Assembly: GCA_905178155.1 (NCBI GenBank)
Contig: CAJINV010000004.1
Span: 5,410,535 to 5,474,534, forward strand
Direction: 5' to 3'
Source of the DNA: Amoebophrya sp. A120
Lineage: Eukaryota > Sar > Dinophyceae > Syndiniales > Amoebophryaceae
DNA: 64,000 nt
This document shows, one piece after another, positions 11,071 through 23,264 of this stretch. Under the pieces are notes generated by a model that was not told the DNA's origin, made no database searches, and was given only the letters and a program-made list of their open reading frames with translations. Made by a program: the position numbers and the translations under genes. Position 1 is the stretch's first letter; the number at the start of each line of letters is the position of its first letter.

Positions 11071-13368
11071 ATGTCGAAAAAGCCGGTGGACCCCGCGAAG
11101 CTGGAGGAGCAAAAAGCGGAAGCGAGTCTGTTTTTCAACGCGACGGCGTTCCTGCACGCGCGGAAGCTGTGGAAATTCGGCTATCTACTTTGCGACTCCG
11201 CTTTTAACATCGCGCAGTCGTACTTTGCGGATTGGAGTTACAAAATAGTACACTACAGGTGCGAAATAGATGGCACCACGCAACAAGCACTACTATTCGA
11301 GAATAGTACTCGCGGCCGCATCCGCGTGTACGCGCATATCATGGTGAGCTTCGTGTGCATCACCTTTGCCATGGGAGGAACAAATACGATGCTAGGACAT
11401 GTTGCACTACCTTGTCACACCGTGTTGTTCCCATCATCGTCGGACTTTTCGAAGCAGAAGCGTGGTAGCTCGGGCTTCAGGGGGTGGAGCGAAGGATATG
11501 AGATTGCGGATTTGGTTTGGACGATGAACAACCCCGCGATCTACTTCAGCGCCTTTCCGAAATCCACAATCAAAGTGTGGACCCCCGCGACCGATTCAGG
11601 AGGATCCACAATATCGACCCTTTTTTATTTAGGGTCGTTCTTCCTTGCGACGGAGGCCCTAAAAAATTGCGTGATGTGGACGGATCGCTGCAAGAACCAT
11701 CAGGCCGCGCTCATCACCAAGAGCGTCGCGGAGACCTATTTGGCGATGTGCGGGCTTGATCCGATCGGGTGGCAAAAACGACTATTTTTACAAGTAAGAT
11801 TTCAAGTAGCTTTGTACTTCGCCCCTTCTCGCACTTTTTTATCATGCAAAAAATGTCTGTTTTGTATTGCAAAATGTAACAACTCGCATCACAAATTACC
11901 AGGTAACCTCCGTGAAACTACTACAAGAAAAAATCCACGCGCAACTGGACCACGTTGCCCGGTGGATAGGCGAGTGGGATCAGCAAACGCCGATGCCACG
12001 CGACGCGGCGCTGAACGGGTTTTTAGACCGTTGTCATTTTCCCGAGGACAAGAAGAAGTTCATCCGCAAGTGCTCGGCGAAAGCGCAAACACTGGTCGCA
12101 CCACACCAATGCAGGCGCCAGTGTTTACGCAACCTACACTCCTGTTACCGGGGCTTTCGAGCCCCGGTATGGACCCGATGGCTCACAATCCAACAGGCTC
12201 TGGGCCAAATAGCGGTTTGTTTAGCGATATGAAAAGACAAAAATAACTAGCACAAAGCGCAGCCGGAAGCATGACACAAAGCAGGCAGATTGAGTTTTTA
12301 CGCATGACAGATTACGATCGCAGTATTGGTAGCTATCTTCGTGCTTGCTTTGTGCTAGTTATTTTTGCATGTGCATACTCGTTCTTCATGGGGAGACTAT
12401 TCTGTGGGTTAGGTCCCAGAGTGCAATTTGGAGCCGAACACGTGTTGGAGCATGGGTTCCAAATAAACATGCGTGGAGACACAGGAACAAACAATTCTAG
12501 CATGACAAACACGATATTGGGCGGCGTTTCTCATGTACAGCATCGCTACCCCTCGCATGATGACCACGAACTACAAATTCCGAATTTGTAATGCGTTTCT
12601 TCACCGCAGCCGAACTAACACACTACAAACTCGAACAGGTCCGCAATTTGTGTTCATAGTTGTGAGCTGGTTCGTCATGGTGATCATCGGGCCCGTCGAA
12701 CATTATAATGCTGCGATGTTGAAGGAGGACTTGAGGCAACGGACGAAGCTGGAGCTGCGAAAGCAATTTGATCAAGACGTCACGGAGGTCATTAACTACC
12801 TGTACAACAAGGAGAAAGCGCACACCGACCTGGCTTTTCTTCTCTGCGGCATCGGAATTGGGGCGGTGGCGTTTGACGAAAAACAGGAGCAGCTGGCACT
12901 TTTGAAAGTTGCGTTTCTTGGATACTGTGTCGCAATTTGTCATGCATTTTTTGCAATTTTTGCCATTGCAGCTTCAACATAAAAATTTATCAGATCGAGT
13001 TCTGCAGACTGAGCGCCCAGCTTTGCGTGTGGGTCAGCAGGTGCTTGCTACATTACCGCGATGGAGCAACTGATATGCACGAGAGGTGGTTGGACATGGC
13101 GAGTACCAACCTCGACAGCGCGATAAATTTTTTGCAGAAGAAGAAGCACACTCCGTACCTGAGTGACGACCCCGGGTCGATTAGTCTACACACGGTTGCG
13201 CGGTGGTACAAGAACCTTCCGCCGCTGACAGCGAAGAATCAACTGAGTGAGCTGGTGGAGTACTTGAAGGGGCGGAATCGCACGACGCGGAATTGCGAAA
13301 AGCGGGCTGGGCGATTCAAGTACCACACAAAAACTATGGACGGAAAGACCTCAACAATAGCCCAGTAG
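11071..13368 (+). CDS. Multi-exon protein with hydrophobic segments, unknown
   Basis: The first exon runs from ATG at 11071 (MSKKPVDPAKLEEQ) to 11793. A GT-AG intron (11794-11902) follows, and the frame continues VTSVKLLQEKIHAQLDHVAR to about 12090. Later coding blocks are about 12640-12950 (FVFIVVSWFVMVIIGPVE, then a helical KLELRKQFDQDVTEVINYLY) and about 13000-13368 (DMHERWLDMASTNLDSAINF, ending in a basic tail). Hydrophobic stretches in the first exon (HIMVSFVCITFAMG) and the third block suggest a membrane protein. The junction around 12,100-12,630 is unresolved. It contains a 21-bp inverted repeat, and one small exon may be hidden there. I do not recognise the family. The two halves could also be separate genes. 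Confidence 0.5.
12238..12367 (+). repeat. Inverted-repeat element, 21-bp perfect arms
   Basis: Arms 12238-12258 and 12347-12367 are exact reverse complements (starting CAAAAATAACTAGC). The element lies in the unresolved intron of the surrounding gene and is probably another small inverted-repeat intronic family. Confidence 0.75.
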
Positions 13369-13590
13369 TGCCAGTGCTACAGAAGCGCTTGCTTTCATGC
13401 TTTGCATCGTGTTTGTCATGCATGAAATAATAACACTTCTTCGTCCTGTGCAGTGCTTCCCCCTTTCGAGGGGCACGGCGCCAAATCTGTCATGCATTTT
13501 TCACCCCTCTTTCGGGGGAAGAAAGACCAAATTTGTCATGCGTAATCGCGTCCCGTTCCGAACTCCGTTTATAAAATGAAAGCAAGCAGC

Positions 13591-13616
13591 AATAGCACCG
13601 AGTTCGCGGTGCTATT
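13591..13616. other. Strong hairpin upstream of a gene start
   Basis: AATAGCACCG, a 6-nt loop, then CGGTGCTATT: a perfect 10-bp stem about 40 nt before the ATG of the next gene and about 220 nt after the stop of the previous one. Role unknown; it could be a 3'-end signal or a small structured RNA. Confidence 0.5.
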
Positions 13617-13655
13617 CCTCGTTTTTTTCGTGGTATAGGCGGAGTGAAAGGCGGA

Positions 13656-16217
13656 ATGAAGAGTATTCCGGGCTCGGACTGCGCCCTTAACAGGGCGGAC
13701 TTTCAGAACCACTCTACCACCGCGACAGAGGACCTGCAACAACATCAGCCTGCAGAGCCTGTGCTGCCTTCTGCAGAGCCGGCCCCGAAACGGGCGTATG
13801 CGGGTGTGCGAGCCATAGACGCCAAAAGGGCGGACCAGACGCACGAGCCCGGTTCTATGCCGTCGCAGAAGGACGTGCTGAAGAAGACCACCAGCAGAAA
13901 CAAGTTACGCAATACAAATTTCCTGCTCATGTGCAAAATGCATGGCAAATCTAAAGCAAGTTTCAGCATGCCGCTTGTCATGCTGAATAGGGTCGGAGTA
14001 CAAGTCTGTCATGCAGAAACCGAGTTCGTACTTGTGCGGGAAATTTCCCATGGATACAAGTGGAACGAAGACGATAAGCATGAGAAGCTGCGGCACCATT
14101 ACATCGCGGCGGAAATGGACAAAGAAAAGCGGAAAGAAGAAATCCGGAAGATGTCGGAGGCCGAGATCGAAGAAGTGGACAAAGAAGAGAAGCGGCCGCT
14201 TATTATCTGTCAGCGGGAAAGCGGATTCTACCAGGCGGTGGAAGCGGACGTGACGAAGCGGCACCAGAGTGAAACCTTCGACGCAACCAAATGGCTTCCC
14301 GCCATGTGTAACCGGACGAACCAGCAGGTCGGGCAGGAAACGCCGCCGGAAATAACGGCCAAAGGACGGCCAAAGCCCGCAAGTGCAGTGCTATTTGCGC
14401 GGTATTTGCGGTCGCGGAGAGCGCGGGTGCGCGAGCTGCGGAAGGAACGCAAAGAAGCAGGTGTTGCGGAGGGCGAATTGAATGATCTGAAGCTTGCGGT
14501 GGAGGAAGATGACGATACGCAAGACAAATTGTAGAACAGCCCTGCTTTTGCGTTCAGATTTTGTATTTGTGATTGCATGACACCCTGCGAAAGATACGCT
14601 TTTGCTTTTCGAGAACAACAGCAACATAGCATGACAAGTTGGCACCAGATTTGTCCTCTTGGAAAACACGAGCACAGCGCTTCCGTGATAGCAGACTTGA
14701 TCGTGCTGAAATACAAAAGCAGGGCGTTCTACAAGTTTGAACGGCATACGCGAAGATGAAGAGCCGGTGGAGGATGACGAAGATCCCAGCAACGACGCAG
14801 CGGCTCTCATCCCCGAGGAGGTGGCGCAAGGACGGGACGTCTGCGCCCTGTTCTCGCCGTTTGTGATCACCAGATTCCTGAATACCAAGACGAAGCAGTG
14901 GGTGCCGTTTCTAATCTCCGACTGCGTATTGACGCCCGCCAGCTTCAAGGCAATCAAGCTGCTCTACACGGGGAAACCGGAAGCGTGGCACAAAGCGACG
15001 CTCTACACATCCCACAAGGACTACCTGTTCTCTGACAGCGAGGCTACCGACTACGACCTCGACACAATCTCCGAAATGTACACATTGGAGATAAAGGACG
15101 CGGATGATACAGGCCGTGTGCGCTTGTATTGCGGAAAGCAGGCGCAGCTGCTGAAGCCCGGTGGCCCGAAGGTGAAAGCGGGGAAGGTCGGTGGAGGAGA
15201 AGGTGATCAAGGAGGACTGGGCTTCTGCTACCAACGAGCAGAAGGCCGCACAGATGGATCAGCTACAGAAGTTTTTGCAGCCCGTTTCCGACGCTGCTTG
15301 TGCACCAAAGGCGAAGGACAAGATTTTCGTGATCCAGGAGAGCAGAATGGTGGCGCTTCCGGTCCGCGCGGAGGAACTGGATCCGCAGGCAATCCGCGTC
15401 GAAAAGGAAACCCAATCTGGTAAAGCGACGCAAACACAGTCGAATCTGGAAACGCAGACGGGATCGCAGGCTACCGCGAAGTCGAGCGACGATCGAAATT
15501 TCCGGCAAGGAGTACAAGCTCCACATCTCCGCGCGACAAGAAACCATCAATCAGTTGGAACCGATGAGAATTGATGGCTTCAAGATAAAGGAGGCAAGCT
15601 CCGTCTCCGACCGCAAAACCGAAGGGCGAGATAGCATCCGGCTGCAGATTTTCGCGTTGGAAAAGAAGTTGAAGCAGAAGCTGGCAAAGCAGATCTTGAA
15701 CCCGAACACTACGCGGCACTGCCAGTCGAAGGGGCAGACCTTGGGGCGCGGTATGCGATTCGACGAAGCCGACGGTCCCCGCTGGACTGACGCGCGTTTG
15801 TCGGTGTGGGGTGTACGCGCCCGTTTTATCGCCGAAAAAGCTGGCGACAACACCGACTACGAGCGGAAATGCAATGATGAAGACGTCGAAATCCTCAAGC
15901 AGCAGTACAGCCTGTACATGAATGACGTGCACCAATGGGCCCAGACCCGCGCCGGTGGCTGCACAACGAAACTGAAGGAGTTGGAATACGAAATGGAGAT
16001 TGACAAGCGCACGCCGCAGTGCCTCGATCCGCGGAATACTACCAGCGAGTGGCTTGACTTCCGTGACGCCACGGAAGGGGAGAAGGACATCAGTACCAAG
16101 TTGGTCGAGCGGCAGAAGGAGAAGAACTCCAAGAAGAATAAAGGCGGCTTTCTGCCCACGGTTCCGGAAGTGGAGTACGAAGCTGCTTTGGAGGTCCATG
16201 TGCCGGCGATTGCGTGA
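13656..16217 (+). CDS. Uncharacterised charged protein with two apparent frameshifts
   Basis: Start at ATG 13656 (MKSIPGSDCAL). Exon 1 ends 13904. After an intron with perfect ACAAG flanks, exon 2 (14061-14531) is highly charged (KEKRKEEIRKMSEAEIEEVD). A second inverted-repeat intron leads to exon 3 from 14737 (NGIREDEEPVEDDEDPSNDA, then CALFSPFVITRFLNTKTKQW).

Near 15185 good coding sequence moves to another frame (KVIKEDWASATNEQKAAQMD), and near 15480 to the third frame (EISGKEYKLHISARQETINQ), which ends at 16217. No intron fits at either shift, and the first lies at a GGGG run, so assembly indels or a decaying gene are the simplest readings. The C-terminal part is helical and Lys/Glu-rich. 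Family not recognised. Confidence 0.5.
13905..14055 (+). mobile_element. Introner-like intron, exact ACAAG duplication
   Basis: A 151-nt non-GT-AG intron. It begins TTACGCAATACAAATTTCC and ends AAATTTCCCATGGAT, so the ends share an inverted AAATTTCC. ACAAG is present on both sides (13900-13904, 14056-14060). Removal gives …TSRNK then WNEDDKHEK in frame. Confidence 0.7.
14532..14731 (+). mobile_element. Introner-like element with its own inverted repeats
   Basis: A 200-nt element. The left end is TAGAACAGCCCTGCTTTTG; the right end is the inverse (CAAAAGCAGGGCGTTCTA). This is a different family from those with TATC/GATA ends. The flanking 5-mers have diverged (AATTG, CAAGT), yet removing the element plus five nucleotides still joins DDTQDKL to LNGIRED in frame. 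Confidence 0.75.
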
Positions 16218-16797
16218 TGGAGCGACGGCGTACCTGATAGAGTTTTATTTGTAAATTATGAACAAGAATCTCAACTCTCTCTCGTCTCCGTTTTTTCTCC
16301 TGAAAAAGGAGATCATTTCTGAGACCAAAAAATGTCCTCTGAATAACTTTTGAATATCTTTTGATTTTTCAGTTTCGAAACAGCAAAGTGAAAAAGATTA
16401 TCTTTTTTTGAGCTCTCTGAGTATCTTTTTCGGAGAGCTCTGTTTATCTTTAGGCCGATGGTATACTCGGATTTCCAGCACCTTCTGAATATCTTTTTCA
16501 GAGGCTTCTGAATAACTTTCAAAGATATGTAAATGGTGCTTCACTACCTCCGAACCTACTCACTTTTTGACCTCTCTGAATATCTTTTTGGAGTCAAAAA
16601 ATGTCTCGCTTTGGATGATCGTTTCTTCTAGAAAAATCTAAGTTAAAAGAAGCTCTCTCAGACAACGCAACTCTTCTTGCAAAAGGTAGATTAGGAACTA
16701 GCAAAATACCTTCCTGTAGTAGTGTAGTACTGCCAGCGCGCTTGCGTGATACCAGCGGAGCCGACGACCATGGACTACCTGGAATGGACCTTTGACC
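16218..16797. repeat. Short degenerate repeats around CTCTGAATATCTTTTT
   Basis: Between 16,320 and 16,600 a motif close to CTCTGAATATCTTTTT occurs at least four times (about 16335, 16413, 16483, 16572). Two copies fold with a nearby complement, for example AGCTCTCTGAGTATC…GGAGAGCT. No gene is visible in this stretch. Confidence 0.5.
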
Positions 16798-16944
16798 ATG
16801 GAAACCTTCAACGCGCACGGGTACTACACCACCTACTGCGCCTCTGCTGTTACCGTGGGCCTCGTGGACTTTGGTGCGTACTTGACGTTGGTGACCATAG
16901 CCGCGAACTTGCCGTTGCTGGTGTTGCGCGGCGTGCTGGCATAG
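16798..16944 (+). CDS. Possible 48-aa hydrophobic protein or exon
   Basis: Frame from ATG 16798 (METFNAHGYYTTYCAS), then hydrophobic (VTIAANLPLLVLRGVLA) to TAG at 16944. GC-rich codon use resembles neighbouring exons and contrasts with the AT-rich surroundings, so this may be a lone exon. There is no other support. Confidence 0.3.
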   Translation: METFNAHGYYTTYCASAVTVGLVDFGAYLTLVTIAANLPLLVLRGVLA

Positions 16945-17730
16945 TTATTAATTGTAGAATAAATAGAATTTACAACAAGACTGCGAAAGCATTATAGTAG
17001 GTCGAAAGTAACATAAGAACAAGTAAAAAAGTACAACACACGCATGTAGTAGAACATACACAACAGACATTGGGAAAGCATACACGGCAAAGACCGTCCT
17101 TGACTGATATAGAGCAGAAAACAGCCTGCAGTCGCATACAGATTTGCTTTGTACAGGAATAGTTTCCGGGTGTGAGCACGCAATATGCATGACAAACACC
17201 ACGAAGAGAATTAGTGTCTCATCATCGCGACGCAGGAATAGGGAACATAAGCACAAAAGTCCACACGTAGAATGGAAAAACAACATCTCTGTACCTCTGG
17301 AGTCTTGTGCTCCGCTGCTGGTCTGAATGCCATCTTTTCCGTTCATTTCGTATCAACACTGCTAAGGACGAGCGACCTGATGTTAGTTATGGCTACTTTG
17401 CTTTGATATCACATCTCGCAAGCACTGAGCTGGATCTCAATTGATAGTTCTGAAAAAAAAAGCACGAAAGCGCATGTGTAACAGTGTCGGTTCTTTGTTT
17501 ATGAATTTGAGATGAGGAGGCGCTACTGAAACTACAGCAATTCTTCTCTTTCCACGCACCAATCGGTCCACAAGAAATCGCGTTTTTTTTTGCCTAGAAT
17601 AACGATGACCTTAAACGGGCAGTTTTCACTTTGCACTTCTAATCAAAACCGTAGGGAGAAAAACTTCAACAGTTTTTGCGTGAGGAAACTCAACCTTCTC
17701 TGAGTTCCTCTTCCTTCTGAAAAAGCAATA
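16945..17730. other. AT-rich intergenic stretch
   Basis: Short ORFs only; nothing that can be supported as a gene, RNA or repeat. Confidence 0.4.
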
Positions 17731-20700
17731 ATGGCACTGCGTCGTCAGCCGACCGACCAAGTCGCCCAGGAGTTTGTCCAACGGGCGCAGATGGACGTAT
17801 AATTTTTGGAACATGATGCGTTTTTCTGATGCAGAATTGATGTTGCTTTGGAAACAGATGACTTATGGACTCTTCAGAAATAAACTGAATCTACATCAAA
17901 TACAGCCCGACGCTACCCTCCTGGCCGCGATTGAACACGTCTATCGTCAAGAAGGCCGCGCGCGTACTCGGTTGACTTCTCGTGTGCAGTTTTTGAGCCG
18001 CCTCGACAACGAGCAGATCAACTCGCAGCTGTCGTGTCCGTTTGAGCAAACATATGCATTACAAATTACCCTTGCGCTTCACTCTTTGCATGATGATAGC
18101 GTCGTGATAAAAAACAGCTGGTCATGCGTGATTGTCATGCGTTACGAGCATAGTTTACACCTTTGGCGAGGCTGTGGCGCAGCGCAAGTTTCCCTTGCAT
18201 ACTTTCATTGCCCGCCACATGCTCCGCCTGCCCGGACCGGTGAAGCTGTGCTTGCACTCGCGCACGGACTACCTGCACCGCGAAATCATGACCATGACCA
18301 CCCGCGATTTTAACGGGATCACTCCCGTCCAGGAGTTACGTGTGGCCGTATTAATGCATGAGTTATTTGCTTCAAATTTGCGGCGATAAGAGCGCGTTTT
18401 TCTGCGCATGCAAAAAGATAGATCTGTCATGCAAAAAGCACCACTCGACGTGATGAATTCGTGAAGTGTTATCGACATGAACAAAAAACCACTACAGAGC
18501 CACCTTGTGGGTCGTTATCAATCCATAAGTGATGAGCAGTCGGCGGCGCGTGCTCTCGCTTCCTGCGCGAAGTTAATGCCCCTGCTCCGCTTCGAGGCCA
18601 GCAAGGTGCAGCTGGAGATGGCTGCCGTCCACGCGCTGTGTCAGGGTTCCTTGTATCGTCGCGGGAACACCCAGCAGACCCGCACCCTGTCCGACTTTTC
18701 TGCCTGGTATCAGTACCTGTTTTGCAAAGAGGGACTTTTGATTTCTAGGTGAGCAACAGATGCTCCTGCATGACATGCAACGCCAAAACTCCTTTTAGAA
18801 ATGGAAATTTGTAACGCAAAAAGTGATACCGTAACAGGGCCCAGGGTCGCGGTCGCGCCTACTGCGCCGGTGCTACTCCGTTGACCGAGATCAAGGAGAA
18901 CTGCGAGTTGATCCAGGGTGCCTTGTTGAGCAAGCAGGTCCGCCAGCTGGAGACCATCGCTGTGAACGACGTGCTGGGAGCCGGTGATCCGGATCAGCCC
19001 CAGACGGTCCAGGAGCTGTTTTTCGAGAAGATCTCCGAGGTGCAGTATAGTGAGTGCTTTTTCTAGAAAAAAGTATCAGGCTTCTCATGCTTTCCGTAAG
19101 AGGATCACGCCAGTCATAGGAGGAGAGAGAGATGCTTCTTTTTGAGACAGATTTGCACGCTTTCACGTACCTTTGCCGCGTATAATTCTATCTTTATCAT
19201 TTCAAAACTCCATACCTTCAGGTGCTAGAGAAGGCTGCCACGGATGAGTTGTTGATCGTCGTGAAGAATGAGATCAAGGAGTTGCTCCGTACTGGCAACC
19301 CCACTGCCACGGACATGTATGTGAGTGAGAACATAAGAAGGTCACTTGAGATATGATGCTCGTGCTTGATAACCTCGTGTCATGGTGGCCATGCGAAGAC
19401 ATGCGTGGAATTTTGAGCTTTGTCATGCAGAAACAGAATATCTTAGAGCTCGGACAGCTGTATCGGTATTTCGAACAAAAAAGCTCGCCAGACATGCACG
19501 AAAATCGAGCATCATAGCCCATCCCGCCTTCTCCACTTTTGCTTGCATAATCTCCAGTCGGTTGAGCGTGCGTTCTCCACGTCCCCGTGCCCGGAGATGT
19601 TGTACTGGAACGCTGCTGCCGCCGCGCACTCGTACATGGGCGATACGGATATCGATGACCTGGTATGAAAGTGCTTCTTTTTGAGTTGTAGAATCAGCTA
19701 CGCCAAAGCGTCTTCATTACGACCTATATTCGCACGCTGCGTTGCTGTTCAAAAATCCGGAGCAGTCGTTGTTTCTTTACGCATGCAGGACGACAATTTC
19801 AAAACTTAAAAACAACTATAAATAACAACAGCGCCAGATGTGGTTTCGTACGTACTTGACCAACATCATCAACTGGATGGGCCGCGACTCCGGTCCGCAC
19901 CCGGTCTTGCAGTGCATGGACACCTTGATCACCCGCGTTAAGGAGGGGTTTCCGAAATGCCAGAAGCTTCCCCAGAACACCTTCTTGGAGATGACCGGCC
20001 GCTTTCGGAGCCAGCTCCTCGCCATGGACCAGAACCGTATTGATGGAGAATTTTCCACGTTGAAGGGGCAGTTGACCGCCATGACGACTACCTGCGAGAA
20101 CGCCCTTCCGTTCGACCAGCGCGATGGGATTCTGGAGATGTCCGGCGTCAGCGACTTCTTCGTGAACTTCCCGGTCCCGGATCGCAGCCCGGTGAAGCCG
20201 TTGTGCGACTTGTGTGTCATGATCTGCAACGTCTTCGCCAACGGGCCGGAGAACCTGAACATCCAGAACATCGCCCGCGATGCTCTGACGATGAAGAACG
20301 AGTACGATCAGAAGTTCGTTGGGGCGTTTCCCTCCATGATCGACGCCGCGCAGGGATTGCTCACGGCTTTCGTGAAGATGATGCAGTCCACGGAGGAGGG
20401 GGCGCTCCGGACGCACCTTTCCAACGGTACAATAAGACTAAGAGCGAAAAGATGACGTTGCGAGGGAGGAGTGTTGATTTTTGACGCGAGCGCTACAACC
20501 ACTCAGAGGCGCGTATGAAAATCGGTCCCGTGCATACAAATTTCAATTTCAACTACACAAAACTACTCACAGGTCAGTACGACCAGGCCATGGCGGAGCT
20601 CAACCGCATGGAGCTCCCCATGGCGTTCTTGGACATGGACGTCCGGCAGCGTCTTTACAAAGAGATCGAGAGGGAGCGTCCCGTTGCCGGTGCCGCCAAA

Positions 20701-20868
20701 GCTGCCGGTGGTCCCGCGGGGAACGGTGAACCCGCGCCCCAACGACGACGCATCAGCATCAACTTGCACCAGGCCGTGCCGCAGCAGCCCGCTGCCCAGA
20801 TTGGTGTGATCCCGAATCCGGATGATGATCCCACGCTCAATGCGGACACTGCGGAAGTCGACGTGTGA
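17731..20868 (+). CDS. Nine-exon helical protein, unknown
   Basis: Exon 1 is 17731-17796 (MALRRQPTDQVAQEFVQRAQ). After a GT-AG intron, exon 2 starts at 17906 (PDATLLAAIEHVYRQEGRAR). Later exons: about 18153-18337, about 18500-18748, 18838-~19048, ~19222-19320, 19558-19662, 19838-20426 and 20573-20868.

Clear GT-AG introns are 17797-17905, 18749-18837, 19321-19557, 19663-19837 and 20427-20572, all keeping frame. The intron near 18053-18155 has introner-like ends (TATGC…GCATA). The protein is rich in helices and conserved-looking Trp/Cys motifs (WFRTYLTNIINWMGRD; PVKPLCDLCVMICNVFANGP). It ends with a Pro/Ala-rich acidic tail (GVIPNPDDDPTLNADTAEVD). I do not recognise it, but the consistent splicing makes it a real gene. 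Confidence 0.65.
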
Positions 20869-22235
20869 TTTTGCTATTCAGAATTAGAAATAGCACTGTC
20901 GTCAAAGTAGAATTGATAACCACGCGCACCGCGCTGGCACCTGTATGATGATGATTACACCTCGGCACTCTTTTCCTTTGACTTTCGACTATACTATACC
21001 TGAGAAGGGGCAGTGGTAAATCTGCCATGCTTAGTGACCTTCTTCTGTTTCTACAACAAATGCACAATTCCACTTTGGCCATCAGTTTTCGATCATAGAG
21101 CTTGTTGTATGATGTAACAGCACAAGTGATTTAAGCCCCTACACTTTGCGCACGGGGTGCAATTTAGTAGGAGTTACTAGCTTGAGTGAAAAACCGTTGG
21201 GCTCTAGTGACAAACATACTCCAGCACTCACATCGTGGTGGAGGATACAATTTCTACACAGGGGGTCGAGAATCTAATTGTAAAAATTATTATTATTGAT
21301 TTTTTTAGTGTGGAGGCGTGAGTTTCTGATGACTAGTTCTGCACTGTACATAGAGTTTTGCAATTCGGAATTGGTGTAAAGCCAGAGTCTGAATTGTCAA
21401 ATTTCACTTTGGGGTTGGAAAAGAAAAATACAAACGCGATACACATTCTAGGTAGTAGAACTTTTATTGTTCGCGTTACACATGGCACAAGCAGCACAGG
21501 TCGGTGGAAGAATTCGGTGAAAGAACTTGGAAACTCGGTCGAAAGACGCGCGCACATGAAGGCTTGGTAGTGATGGAGTCGGAGACTCGGTGTGAATGTG
21601 TGTTTGTATGCCAGAGCTGGCAAGCGTCGTCGGTGTGCCCGTAGCTGCGATAGTGAAAAGGCTCGCGGTGATGGAAAAGGGGACTCGCGAATAGAACAAA
21701 AGAGCCGCTAGTTCTCACATCGTACACACACTCTTCTATGCTAATCGTCCTTCATAGTAGCAACTCAAACCAGAACACTCTTAGACCAGTTTCGCAATCT
21801 CAGCCGCTTCTCAAAAAAAAACGATCATCTTGTATACGTAACTTCACAACTTCGCAAAATCTCGCTTCTACTTCACATCTATCACAAGAAAAAACACAAT
21901 CTTCACATCTACAGCGTACATGCTCGCGTCATACATAGCTTTACACTTTTTACATTCAGACTTGTAGCCACACATGCACACTTGCTGATACAAAATGGAA
22001 GCCGCCTCCCCGGGCGGGATATAAGTTCGGGCGTATTGCAAAACTGGCAAGAGATCGCGCGCAAAGAAAGAAGTTCTTACTCATGCATAGGTGCGTAGTC
22101 CGTTCATACACATACACGGCTGCGCCGTCCGATCGATCTGATTATGCTTTTCGTGTGGACATACAAACACACTGCAGGAGCGACTAGTACTACACAGCTA
22201 CCAAAACACGCTTAACGCAGCTCCCGCTGAGCTTT
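20869..22235. other. Intergenic, about 1.4 kb
   Basis: Only short ORFs on both strands, with no codon-like bias or recognisable motif. No RNA gene seen. Confidence 0.5.
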
Positions 22236-22900
22236 GCGATTGTGGCGAAGGGCGATTGTGGCGAAGGGCGACTGTGGACCGCCCGGTCGACGGGCAATTG
22301 TGGATGTGGCGAAGGGCGACTGTGGATGTGGCGAAGGGCTGTTTGGAAGAAGGGCGATTGTGGATGTGGCGAAGGGCGATCGTGGATCCGCCGCCGACAG
22401 CTGCGATTGTGGACGCGACAGTGGCCACTGCGGGTGGAGCGTGGAATGCGAGAAGCGGGTGGAGCGGCCGACGCGAAAATGTGGATGCGACAGTGGCCAC
22501 TGCGGGTGGAGCCGTGGATGCGAGACGGCGGTGGCGCGGCGACTGCGAAATGTGGATGCGGCAGTGGCCACTGCGGGTGGCGCGGTGGACGCGAGACGGT
22601 GGTGACACGGCGGCTGCGAAATGCGGATGCGGCAGTGGCCACTGCGGGTGGAGCGGTGGACGCGCGATGCGGGTGGAAGTGCGGCTGCGAAATGTGGATG
22701 CGGCAGTGGCCACTGCCGGTGGAGCGGTGGACGCGAGATGCGGGTGGAGCGGCCGCTGCGAAATGTGGAAGCGGCAGTGGCCACTGCGGGTGGAGCGGTG
22801 GATGCGAGACGAGTGTGGAGCAGCGGCTGCGAAAAGTGGATGCTGCAGTGGCCACTGCGGCTGTCGCGGTGGATGCGACATGCGGGCGGAACGACGGCTG
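22236..22900. repeat. Minisatellite, 71-72 bp and ~27-30 bp periods
   Basis: GTGGCCACTGCGGGTGG recurs at about 22421, 22493, 22564, 22635, 22706, 22777 and 22849, a 71-72 bp period. Before it (22236-22400) a shorter unit, GGATGTGGCGAAGGGCGA, repeats four to five times. Because the period is usually not a multiple of three, long ORFs appear in all three minus frames (up to 304 codons). These are artefacts of a stop-free repeat, not conserved genes. The array is GC-rich and strand-asymmetric (G-rich on plus). Confidence 0.85.
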
Positions 22901-23264
22901 CGGAATGTGGACTGCGAATGGAGCCTCCAGCTGTAGCTCTGCTACCAACGCGTGGAGGCGTGCTGCTGACGGGTGGATGTGGATTGCGGATACCAGCGTG
23001 CTGGCGACGCGCAATCGCAACTGCGGACGGAGCGGAGACGGGACGCGGAAAATACGGCGTTCACTGCGACGACAGCGGGGAGCGGAACTGCAGACACGAC
23101 TCAAACATATGCGGAATCTAGTTTACAGTGAGTATTGTGAAGCTTGCATGAGGTGGTGGCTCTCTCTGATCAAAAAAAAAAGCAGGTGGCGAACACAAAT
23201 CCGAACGGCGACATTTACGGGCGACGACCATCATCGCGTTGTGCTTTTTCTAATCACAAAAAGC

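Noticed and set aside
13440-13530. Two hairpins CCCCCTTTCGAGGGG and CCCCTCTTTCGGGGG suggesting bacterial-type terminators
   Set aside because: Short, not followed by a consistent T-run, and the genes are eukaryotic; left as unexplained spacers.
22421-22900. Regularly spaced repeats that might suggest a CRISPR array
   Set aside because: The units are contiguous tandem copies without unique spacers, in a eukaryotic context.
22190-23104. 304-codon minus-strand ORF and two overlapping ORFs rich in His/Pro/Ser
   Set aside because: They follow the 71-72 bp minisatellite in all three frames; a stop-free repeat explains them.
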